Shown here: piece by piece, positions 17,886 through 24,229 of the stretch
How the letters are laid out: each line of letters starts with the position of its first letter
How positions within the stretch are numbered: the first letter of the stretch is position 1
Virus record (IMG/VR): IMGVR_UViG_3300046642_000165
Coordinates: 1-49,233 of that record
DNA from: a virus
Length of the DNA stretch: 49,233 bases
Strand: one strand, 5' to 3'
Position numbers and translations under genes: made by a program
The notes under the pieces: model-generated
What the model was told of the DNA's origin: nothing
Databases searched by the model: none
Seen by the model: the letters and a program-made list of their open reading frames with translations, nothing else

Positions 17886-18194
17886 TCAGACCGCCGCCAC
17901 GCCGGACACGCGCCACGGTGGGTTCGCCACGACACCGAAAGGGTCCCCCTCGTCCACCAACAACTCGCCCAGCGCGAAACCCTGTTGGGTCATCACATGG
18001 ATGACCGGGACAACCCACGCGGATGACACGGTCTTACGTTGTCTCCACATCTGCACCTGGGCATAAGACAACGCCTCGGTTGGTTCGTTGCGGCGCAACA
18101 AATCCAACAAAGCGGTTGGCCCGCCCACGGCGTCGAACACGTAAGCCACGTCCAGAGTAAGCATTTCAACAACTTCCCCGGTCAGTGTCGGCAT
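17886..18194 (-). CDS. Cro-like transcriptional regulator
   Basis: About 102 residues. The HTH is readable as VFDAVGGPTALLDLLRRN, then LSYAQVQMWRQRKTVSSAWV and VIHVMTQQG, a layout typical of short Cro/YdaS-type phage regulators. Two starts are plausible: ATG 18194 (AGGCGA upstream) and ATG 18164 (GGGGAAG upstream); both keep the whole HTH. It is transcribed away from the CI-like gene, across a shared operator region, and leads into the RuvC-like and replication genes, as expected for an early lytic repressor of the repressor. Confidence 0.75.
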   Translation of the reverse strand: MPTLTGEVVEMLTLDVAYVFDAVGGPTALLDLLRRNEPTEALSYAQVQMWRQRKTVSSAWVVPVIHVMTQQGFALGELLVDEGDPFGVVANPPWRVSGVAAV

Positions 18195-18313
18195 AATGTC
18201 GCCTAACAGACACATACATGTAGGGGAACACAACCGCTCCGTCCACCCTGTTTCGGCGTAACAACCCAACAAAAATCAGACCGGTCGGGGTATCCTGTCC
18301 GCGTTTTGGCGTT

Positions 18314-18358
18314 GACAACACAACGCCCATGTTGTTTTGTCCCGTGGACAAAACGACA
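18314..18358. promoter_or_regulatory. Three-half-site operator between Cro- and CI-like genes
   Basis: Half-sites: GACAACACAAC (18314-18324, plus), GACAAAACAAC (18341-18331, minus) and GACAAAACGAC (18347-18357, plus). The second pair makes a perfect GTTTTGTCC-CGT-GGACAAAAC dyad at 18334-18354; the first pair is an 11-bp dyad with one mismatch and a 6-bp spacer. A TTGACA (18312-18317, plus) lies across the first half-site, so binding would be expected to affect the CI-like gene's own promoter. Confidence 0.65.
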
Positions 18359-18438
18359 GGGGCCGAGCGCGACTCGGGCCATGTCCAATGTCCGTGACCC
18401 ACCCCGCTGCTCCGGCTCCCCCGAAAGGACCACGCCCC

Positions 18439-18999
18439 ATGGCCGCCACCAGTCTTCATAATCCACCGTCTCCCCCGCCCGAAACGCCGCCGCTGCCGGA
18501 ACTGGAAAGGTTCCGCGACAACCTGATCAAGGCCATGGCGGCGAAACGCATGTCGGGGTCCGACGTGACCCGCGCCGTGTGGGGTTCCAAGACCGACGCG
18601 CGGGGCCGTGTCGTGGCCCGCAACCGGGACCGCATGACCCACTACCTCGCCGGCACGAGCTACCCAAGGCCCGAGACGCTGGCCAGGCTGGCCGAGGTCC
18701 TCGACCTGGACCCGAAGGACCTGGAGCGCGATGCCCTGGGCGTCCTGCCCAACGGAGTGACGAGCCTGCCCGTGTACCGCGCCGCCCACGCGGCGCCGGG
18801 GCCACGGCACGACACGCCCGCCTTTCAGTTCCGCCTGAACAAACGGGGCCGCGTGCTGTTCAGCTACTCGGTCGAGGTCGATACCGAGACAGCGGTGCGC
18901 CTGATGGACGCGATCCGCGCGGTGGACCCGACGCTGGAAGGCGACATCCCCGGCAACGGCAACGGCGATGGTGACGACGACGACATGCCGGAAGACTGA
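18439..18999 (+). CDS. CI-like repressor, XRE HTH
   Basis: 186 residues from ATG 18439, chosen because AAAGGA lies 10 bp upstream; ATG 18388 and a TTG inside the operator are alternatives. Residues about 20-95 contain an XRE-type HTH: FRDNLIKAMAAKRMSGSDVT, an Arg/Asn-rich insert, then RMTHYLAGTSYPRPETLARL and AEVLDLDP. A second segment (FQFRLNKRGRVLFSYSVEVD) looks like a beta dimerisation element; there is no LexA-type Ser/Lys protease motif, so RecA-stimulated self-cleavage is not indicated. The tail is strongly acidic (GDDDDMPED). It probably maintains lysogeny through the adjacent operator. Confidence 0.8.
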   Translation: MAATSLHNPPSPPPETPPLPELERFRDNLIKAMAAKRMSGSDVTRAVWGSKTDARGRVVARNRDRMTHYLAGTSYPRPETLARLAEVLDLDPKDLERDALGVLPNGVTSLPVYRAAHAAPGPRHDTPAFQFRLNKRGRVLFSYSVEVDTETAVRLMDAIRAVDPTLEGDIPGNGNGDGDDDDMPED

Positions 19000-19004
19000 C
19001 GCCG

Positions 19005-19403
19005 TTGGCCACCGAACTGCTTACGCAACGCGAAGCCGCCGCGTTATTACGCTGCGGCATTTCCAAAATACAGGCGCTGCGCCGCTCCGGCGCGCTGCCA
19101 TACCTGCCGGGACGCCCGGTGCTCATACGTGAACAGGATGTCGAAACGTGGCTATCAGAACACATCATATCAGCAAGCCGACACGCAGCCCCCGCCGCCC
19201 CGGCGAAAGCCCCGACACGTGGACGGTTCGCAACGCGTATCTCTGGCAAAAACCAACGGGACGCTGGGTCATCCGCTACACCGACATCGTGCCCGGCGCC
19301 GAAGGCGGTCCCGCCGATCACCGCACCAGCGAACAAGCCTGCTACACCACCGACCGAGGCGAGGCCGAGGATAATTTCACGGTCTGGAAAGCAAACCGGC
19401 TGA
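19005..19403 (+). CDS. Excisionase-like MerR/HTH_17 protein
   Basis: TTG start five bases after the repressor stop. Residues 1-55 (LLTQREAAALLRCGISKIQA, then LRRSGALPYLPGRPVLIREQ, DVETWLSEH) are a winged-helix HTH of the excisionase/MerR class. The remaining 77 residues are Pro/Ala/Arg-rich and lie in a different frame from the integrase that overlaps them for 256 bp. The HTH part is convincing; whether the full tail is used is unclear. Roles could be recombination directionality factor or a regulator of int. No ATG is available upstream. Confidence 0.65.
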   Translation: MATELLTQREAAALLRCGISKIQALRRSGALPYLPGRPVLIREQDVETWLSEHIISASRHAAPAAPAKAPTRGRFATRISGKNQRDAGSSATPTSCPAPKAVPPITAPANKPATPPTEARPRIISRSGKQTG

Positions 19404-20332
19404 CGCCCAGGCAAACCCGCGCGAGCGCGCCGATCACGTTCGAGCGGCTGGCGCGCGACTACGTGGCGACGACCGGGACCCAGCGCCTGACGAAGGCCCA
19501 GGACCACACCGTGGGTAAACTCATCCAGACCCTGGGGCATCACCCGGCGGATCGCGTGACCGAGCAGGTCCTGGCCGGCATGCACCGGGACATCCTCGCC
19601 CAGGGATGGTCGCAGGGCACCGCGCGGCGGCACCTGAGCGTGGTGCTCACCGTGCTCAACTGGGGTGCCAGGAACAAACTCATCTCACGCGACGCCGTGC
19701 CCTTCTACCAGATGCCCCCGGTGACGGCGCCCCGGAACTACACGCTGACAGCCGAGGAAGACGCCCGGGTGTTCGACCTCGCGGCGGACTGGCTGGCGCG
19801 AAACGACGAAGTGAGCCGGCGCGTCGGGCTGTTCGTATGTCTGGCACTGGACAGCGGGCAGCGCCGGGACGCGATCCTGGAACTGGTCTGGGAGCGGATC
19901 GACCTCACGCCGGGGAGCGAGTTCATGGATTTCGTGAACCCAACGTATCAACCAAAGAACAAACGCCGCTGCGGGGATGTTTTCATCACGGAACGGTTGC
20001 TCGGCGTGCTCAAACAGGAAGCGTTCCGCGCCCCCAGGCACCAGGGCAAAGCCACGGGAGCCTTGTTCCCGAGCCATCGCCTGATGGACGGCTTCGACCG
20101 GTTCAAACGCGAGGCGAAGTTACCCAGGCTGACACCGCATGTGTTCCGGCATACGTTCGCGACGTTAAGGATCAAGGCGGGCTGGACGATATCGGACGTG
20201 GCGCATGTCCTGGCCGACAACCCGATGACGGTGAACCGGGTCTACACCCACAACGCCGGCCATAGCGTGCGCGACAACGCGCGCCGCATCGAGGCCCTGC
20301 GAAACAACCCCGCCAGCCACCGCGCGGCGTGA
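19148..20332 (+). CDS. int: Tyrosine recombinase integrase
   Basis: 394 residues from GTG 19148 with AGGA about nine bases upstream. Residues 1-75 form an arm-binding-like region (AYLWQKPTGRWVIRYTD), 95-185 the core-binding SAM-like domain (FERLARDYVATTGTQRLTKA), and 200-380 the catalytic domain with R239/R240 in LDSGQRRDAILEL, H331-x-x-R334 in PHVFRHTFATL, and Y366 in RVYTHN. It should carry out site-specific integration and excision of the phage. I found no tRNA-like core or obvious attP near it. The gene starts inside the HTH gene and its stop overlaps a GTG of the next frame. Confidence 0.93.
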   Translation: MAIRTHHISKPTRSPRRPGESPDTWTVRNAYLWQKPTGRWVIRYTDIVPGAEGGPADHRTSEQACYTTDRGEAEDNFTVWKANRLTPRQTRASAPITFERLARDYVATTGTQRLTKAQDHTVGKLIQTLGHHPADRVTEQVLAGMHRDILAQGWSQGTARRHLSVVLTVLNWGARNKLISRDAVPFYQMPPVTAPRNYTLTAEEDARVFDLAADWLARNDEVSRRVGLFVCLALDSGQRRDAILELVWERIDLTPGSEFMDFVNPTYQPKNKRRCGDVFITERLLGVLKQEAFRAPRHQGKATGALFPSHRLMDGFDRFKREAKLPRLTPHVFRHTFATLRIKAGWTISDVAHVLADNPMTVNRVYTHNAGHSVRDNARRIEALRNNPASHRAA

Positions 20333-20349
20333 ACCCGGAGTATCAGATC

Positions 20350-20565
20350 ATGCGTAACACCATTCTTAAAACCATCGCCGCCGTCATCGTGGCGCCCGTG
20401 CTCGCCCTGCTGATCGCGTTCATCCTCACCAGCCTGGAAGGGGAATACCGTGTCAAAACGCGCGAGGAGATGATCGGCTGGCTCGCCACGGCGGTATTGT
20501 ACTGGCTGTTCTTCACCGGGCGGCTCGCCTGGGTGTTCCGCCGCGTCGGGCAACGGGAGGGCTGA
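20350..20565 (+). CDS. Small two-span membrane protein
   Basis: 71 residues from ATG 20350, with GGAG nine bases upstream; a GTG at 20329 overlapping the int stop is the alternative. Hydrophobic segments TIAAVIVAPVLALLIAFIL and IGWLATAVLYWLFF flank a charged loop (EGEYRVKTREEM), giving two membrane spans. It directly follows the integrase, where temperate phages often carry superinfection-exclusion or other lysogenic membrane proteins, but no family is recognised. Confidence 0.65.
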   Translation: MRNTILKTIAAVIVAPVLALLIAFILTSLEGEYRVKTREEMIGWLATAVLYWLFFTGRLAWVFRRVGQREG

Positions 20566-20568
20566 ACC

Positions 20569-20799
20569 ATGGACGATGCCGAGCTGATCCGCCGCTTCGA
20601 CGCGCTTACCGCGTTGATGACCACCCAGACCGCGATGATGAACAACCAGCATGAGCGCCTCATCGAGCGCCTCAACGGTCTGGCCCGCGACTTCCAGAAC
20701 ACCAAGGGTTTCCTGATCGAGGACGCGCTGGTACTGGGCCGGCGCATCTCCAACATCGAGAACCGGCTGGACGATGACGACACCGCGCACCCTGAATGA
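20569..20799 (+). CDS. Small coiled-coil protein
   Basis: 76 residues, with CGGGAGG upstream of ATG 20569. The sequence is almost wholly helical with heptad-like spacing (LIRRFDALTALMTTQTAMMN, HERLIERLNGLARDF) and an acidic C-terminus (DDDDTAHPE). No motif is recognised. It is probably co-transcribed with the preceding membrane protein, three bases away, and the two may work together. Confidence 0.65.
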   Translation: MDDAELIRRFDALTALMTTQTAMMNNQHERLIERLNGLARDFQNTKGFLIEDALVLGRRISNIENRLDDDDTAHPE

Positions 20800-20848
20800 T
20801 CCGCCCTGGGGTCCCACACCCCTCCCGCCGGGCGTGAGTAGACGCAGA

Positions 20849-20878
20849 AACGCCCGGCGATTGACACCGCCGGGCGTT
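20849..20878 (+). terminator. Terminator hairpin after the integrase cluster
   Basis: AACGCCCGGCG (20849-20859) and CGCCGGGCGTT (20868-20878) form a perfect 11-bp stem with an 8-base loop. No U-run follows (AAGTCCC), so it may be weak or factor-assisted. It lies 50 bp after the last gene of the lysogeny cluster. A further copy of CGCCGGGCGT just upstream (about 20827) could pair alternatively with the left arm. Confidence 0.6.
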
Positions 20879-20992
20879 AAGTCCCGACGCACACCCCTGC
20901 GCGGCGGAAATACGGTCCTGCAACCCCAGGCATACGCCCGGAAAGCGAAGCGAACTTAGGATCTGACCGCGCGCCGCGCAAGCACGATGTTA

Positions 20993-21011
20993 TTTTCGCA
21001 TTGTCGCTTTT
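20993..21011. repeat. Single iteron-like copy upstream of primase gene
   Basis: TTTTCGCATTGTCGCTTTT matches the repeats found at 23804-23878 on the other side of the primase-helicase gene. It lies in the 333-bp gap 20800-21132, which otherwise holds two hairpins and no gene. Confidence 0.7.
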
Positions 21012-21048
21012 ACCGGCTTGACCCCTGGCACGGGGAGTCGGAGGGTGC

Positions 21049-21082
21049 GTGTCCCGCGCGACCAGCACGTAGCGCGGGACAC
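21049..21082 (+). promoter_or_regulatory. Leader hairpin upstream of primase gene
   Basis: GTGTCCCGCGC (21049-21059) and GCGCGGGACAC (21072-21082) make a perfect 11-bp stem with a 12-base loop, 50 bp upstream of the primase start. There is no U-tract. It could be a terminator, an attenuator or an mRNA leader structure. Confidence 0.5.
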
Positions 21083-21132
21083 TGAAACCTTCTGATCCCG
21101 ACAGAAAGGAGCGCCCTTCGGCGTTTATCCCA

Positions 21133-23565
21133 ATGCCCCAAAACACGCCCTTCGTCAACGCCAACTTCTGGTCCCGCGTCGAGGTTTGCTCAGTCCCGGT
21201 CCTGGGACAGGACGACAAATACCGAGCTTACTGGAACACCCGCCCGGCCAGCGAGTGCCTGCACACGCTCAACCCGGACTGGAATAATTACTTCTGCGTG
21301 TCGCTCATGGACACGCCCGGCGTCCGGCGCAAGGCGAACTTCGTGGCGCTGCATGTCCTGGTGGTGGACGATGTCGGCCCCAAGGTCGATCCCGATAAAG
21401 CCCGGACACTGCTGGGCGAGCCCAGCTATCAACTGGAGACCTCGCCAGGCAACCAGCAATGGGGCTACATCCTCGACCCGCCGATCACCGATATCACGCG
21501 CGCCGAGGCGCTAATAAACAACACCATCAAGGCGTTGGTGGGCGACGCCCCGGACCCCGGCATGGCCGGCGTCACGCGGCTGATGCGCCTGCCGATGGGA
21601 AGCAACACCAAGTACACACCCGCTTTCAGGTGCCGCATGGTCGCAGCGAAGATGGACACACACGATCCGGCGGATCTGGAGCGGAACCTGCCCGTCCAGG
21701 GCAACACCGGGGTTCAGATCTCCGAGCCCGAACCCTTCGACCCGTTCCAGGCCGGGGCCGCGCCTGTCCCGGGACCAGGACCGGCGCCAGGACCGAACCG
21801 CCGGGCCGTGGACCCCACGCTCGGGGCGATGCGCAAGCTGGGGCTGGTCCTGGGCAACGAGCGCAAAGCCTCCCAGGGCACGGGCTGGGACGTGCGCTGC
21901 CCCTGGGTACATGAACACACACCCAGCACCGCCCAGGACACGGGCACGATGTATTTCCGGGGTGGTGGCTTCAAATGCTGGCACGGGCACTGCCAGGACC
22001 GGAAACCCGAGGACGTGCGCGCCCGGGTCAACCAGCTGCTCAGCGACGAGACCGGGGGGCTGTTCAGTATCGATGACTTCGATCCCTCGAAGTTCGACGC
22101 GGTGGACCCGGACACGGTGCCGCCGAGCCCTTTGGCGCCCGAGCCGGACGAGGTCCGGCGGTTCTGGGAGGAAACCGTCTACCACGCCACCGAGGACCGG
22201 TTCCTGACGCTCAGGACTGACACCGCCAGCTTCAATGACAAGGCGTTCGACACGGAATGGATCGGCGTGCTGCGGGACCACCTGCCGTTGAACGCCAAGG
22301 ACAGGCCCATCTCGCCCAGTCAGTGGTACCGCAACGCCGACCGCAAGCAGATCGTGGACGGACGAACGTGGTGGCCGGCGCGGTCCCGGCTGTTCGCCAG
22401 CGCCGAGCATGACAAGCAAGCCCGGTATCTCAACACATGGCGGGCGATACACCGTCCATTGGAGAGCGCGACCATGACCCTCCCAATCCCATCGGTTGGC
22501 GGTATCGGAGCCTGGTATCGCTTACAGCAGTTACTGTTTGGCGCGCGCACGGGCGCGCCCGAGTACGACGCCAACATGGAACACTGGCTGGATTATCAGA
22601 CCATGATCGTGGCGGCGGTGGGCGTGAAACCCGGGCACAACCCGCTTTTCATCGCCCCACAGGGTACGGGAAAAGAAATCATCCTGCGGCCCATCATCGA
22701 TGTCCTGGGACCGGACCGCTACCGGGAGATCGACCAGGACACGCTCAAGGGGGGTTTCACCGACTGGATCATGAACCGGCTCGTGATATTACCCGAGGTT
22801 CATCGGTCCACGCGCTGGAACCAGAACGGCCAGGATGAATACCAACGCATCAAGGCGTTCTGCGACCCGGGCAAACCATTCCTGCCGGTGAACCAGAAAT
22901 ACCGGGGGATCATTCAGGCGGCGAACGTCTTCGTGCTGGTGATGTCGTCCAACGAGGACAAGCCCCTGGCCGTGCCGCCGGACGACCGACGGATCTGGGT
23001 GGTCAGAATGCATGGAACCGGCTGGCCCGTGGCACGGTTCCAGGCACTGGCCCGGGCGTTCAGCGAGCCCTCGCCGTGGGGCGCCACCAACAGCCATGCC
23101 ATCGTGGAGTGGCTGATCCGGCGTTACGAAAGCAAACCCGAGGCCGAACGCGCGGCCATGCTGGACCGGTTTACCGGGCATGCGCCGATGACGCGAGACA
23201 AGACGGCCTTGATCGAGCGGTCCCGGAGCGAGGTCGAACTCTGGATATCCGAACTGCTGACCCGGGTCCCCCCAGATCCGCTGGCGCTGCCCGATATCTT
23301 CACGGCGCAGGATGTCATGGAAAAAGTGGAGAACGCCGGGGAGATCGGAGGGTATGGGCTGGCGCGCGGGACCCGGGTTCAGGGCGCCAACGCCGTGGGG
23401 CGGATGCTGCGGCGCGCCGGATGCGCGATGCTGAACCGAGGGCAAAGCACGCCGATGCCGGACGGTATTTCACGGCATTTGTGGGCGAAACCCGGGTTGC
23501 TGACGGCGAGCGCGTGGACGGAGCAAGAACTGATTGACTGGCTTGACGCCAACCGCCGGGTGTGA
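21133..23565 (+). CDS. RepB-like primase with SF3-type helicase
   Basis: 810 residues. N-terminal part: VLVVDDVG around residues 76-83, followed by SYQLETSPGNQQWGYILDPP and GVTRLMRLPMGSN, the pattern of RepB/archaeo-eukaryotic-type primases. A zinc-finger-like segment follows: CPWVHEH near 256 and CWHGHCQDR near 283. The C-terminal part is a P-loop helicase with APQGTGKE near 508-515, LVILPEVHR (Walker B-like), MSSNEDKP and PDDRRIWVV (Arg finger region), as in DUF5906/D5-like helicases. It should prime and unwind phage DNA. A SD-like AAAGGA lies about 20 bp before ATG 21133, too far unless the small hairpin between folds. Repeats on both sides suggest it recognises a nearby origin. Confidence 0.88.
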   Translation: MPQNTPFVNANFWSRVEVCSVPVLGQDDKYRAYWNTRPASECLHTLNPDWNNYFCVSLMDTPGVRRKANFVALHVLVVDDVGPKVDPDKARTLLGEPSYQLETSPGNQQWGYILDPPITDITRAEALINNTIKALVGDAPDPGMAGVTRLMRLPMGSNTKYTPAFRCRMVAAKMDTHDPADLERNLPVQGNTGVQISEPEPFDPFQAGAAPVPGPGPAPGPNRRAVDPTLGAMRKLGLVLGNERKASQGTGWDVRCPWVHEHTPSTAQDTGTMYFRGGGFKCWHGHCQDRKPEDVRARVNQLLSDETGGLFSIDDFDPSKFDAVDPDTVPPSPLAPEPDEVRRFWEETVYHATEDRFLTLRTDTASFNDKAFDTEWIGVLRDHLPLNAKDRPISPSQWYRNADRKQIVDGRTWWPARSRLFASAEHDKQARYLNTWRAIHRPLESATMTLPIPSVGGIGAWYRLQQLLFGARTGAPEYDANMEHWLDYQTMIVAAVGVKPGHNPLFIAPQGTGKEIILRPIIDVLGPDRYREIDQDTLKGGFTDWIMNRLVILPEVHRSTRWNQNGQDEYQRIKAFCDPGKPFLPVNQKYRGIIQAANVFVLVMSSNEDKPLAVPPDDRRIWVVRMHGTGWPVARFQALARAFSEPSPWGATNSHAIVEWLIRRYESKPEAERAAMLDRFTGHAPMTRDKTALIERSRSEVELWISELLTRVPPDPLALPDIFTAQDVMEKVENAGEIGGYGLARGTRVQGANAVGRMLRRAGCAMLNRGQSTPMPDGISRHLWAKPGLLTASAWTEQELIDWLDANRRV

Positions 23566-23626
23566 AATCGTGATGATCCGGTGGGCGGACGCCTCCCGCC
23601 GGATCGCCGCGCGTATCATGCGCTGG

Positions 23627-23803
23627 CACAACAAATCCCGTACCAGTACCAGCATTCCAGGATGAAACGCTACGCGCGCGCGCGTTAAGTATATACTCTT
23701 TATACTCTGCCATAGATAGCATACTCAGTACCATGCGCGCGCGCGCCCGCCCATGTGTGGAAAGGTTTCCTTAAATGCTGGTACTGGTACGGGTTTTGTT
23801 GTG
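23627..23803. repeat. 30-bp inverted repeats flanking a GC/AT/GC core
   Basis: Arm 23627-23656 (begins CACAACAAATCCCGTACC, ends AGCATT) matches the reverse complement of 23774-23803 at 29 of 30 positions. Between the arms lie (CG)6 at 23673-23684, a 50-bp AT-rich segment with two TATACTCT copies (23692-23699, 23701-23708), and (GC)6 at 23735-23746. No convincing gene lies here. The arrangement suits a replication origin or a large cruciform. Confidence 0.75.
23685..23734. other. AT-rich segment between alternating CG tracts (possible unwinding element)
   Basis: About 50 bp of mostly A/T sequence with several TATA/ATAC steps, in a genome that is otherwise GC-rich. It is bounded exactly by two 12-bp alternating CG tracts that could adopt Z-form under negative supercoiling. 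Together with the iterons 70 bp downstream, it is a plausible DNA unwinding element; this is inference. Confidence 0.5.
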
Positions 23804-23878
23804 TTCGCATTGTCGTTTTCGCATTGTCGTTTTCGCATTGTCGCTTTACACGACTACAGTTTTCGCATTGTCGCTTTG
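23804..23878. repeat. Iteron-like array, four copies of TTCGCATTGTCG
   Basis: CGCATTGTCG occurs at 23806, 23820, 23834 and 23864, each preceded by TT and followed by TTT or CTTT. The first three are spaced exactly 14 bp apart, the fourth 30 bp further. A fifth copy is at 20993-21011. The array begins right at the end of the inverted-repeat arm. Short tandem iterons next to a RepB-like primase are typical of initiator binding sites. Confidence 0.75.
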
Positions 23879-23932
23879 CCGGGCCGAGGCGCCCCGGGCG
23901 TGCCCGGGCCGGCGTCATGGACACGGCGCGGT

Positions 23933-24018
23933 CAGATGGGACAGTGCCCAGGGGCGCCCAGGGACAGATGGGACAGTGCCCAGGGGTGTCCCTGGGACAG
24001 ATGGGACAGTGCTCCAGG
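23933..24018. repeat. Three 22-bp direct repeats spaced 32-33 bp
   Basis: CAGATGGGACAGTGCCCAGG begins at 23933 and 23965; a third copy at 23998 differs only near its end (GTGCTCCAGG). Spacing is 32 and 33 bp, close to three helical turns, so bound proteins would sit on one face of the helix. The stretch is not coding in any convincing frame. Confidence 0.75.
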
Positions 24019-24024
24019 CATGGA

Positions 24025-24055
24025 AACGCCGCCAGCTCAGGGAGCCAGCGGCGTT
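24025..24055 (+). terminator. Hairpin downstream of the primase/origin region
   Basis: AACGCCGC (24025-24032) pairs with GCGGCGTT (24048-24055), with an inner GCTC/GAGC stem and a 2x2 internal loop. It lies between convergent genes. There is no U-run, so it may be a weak or bidirectional terminator. Confidence 0.5.
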
Positions 24056-24164
24056 GTCAGGCGCCCGGTATGGTTCAGGGTTGACGCGACGGCGGTACGG
24101 GCGGCGACGTCTTGTTCTCCCGGGTCACACGCTCAGCCATGGCACGGCGCCGCGCCAGGCGCCG

Positions 24165-24197
24165 CGCGACCCTGGCCAGTCGTGGGCCAGGGTCGCG
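24165..24197 (-). terminator. Strong 13-bp hairpin after the CobT-like gene
   Basis: CGCGACCCTGGCC (24165-24177) and GGCCAGGGTCGCG (24185-24197) form a perfect 13-bp stem with a 7-base loop, 33 bp past the CobT-like stop on the minus strand. It is the most stable hairpin in this gap and probably ends the leftward CobS/CobT transcript. No U-tract follows on either strand. Confidence 0.6.
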
Positions 24198-24229
24198 GTT
24201 AATCAACGCGGCGGGCGGGCGGCGTATCG

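Noticed and set aside
20800-21132. attP site beside the integrase
   Set aside because: I found no tRNA-like core or paired arm sites; the gap holds hairpins and one iteron copy instead. attP may still lie here or elsewhere but cannot be identified without the host.
23804-23878. CRISPR array
   Set aside because: Repeat period is 14 bp with no spacers of about 30 bp and no cas genes.
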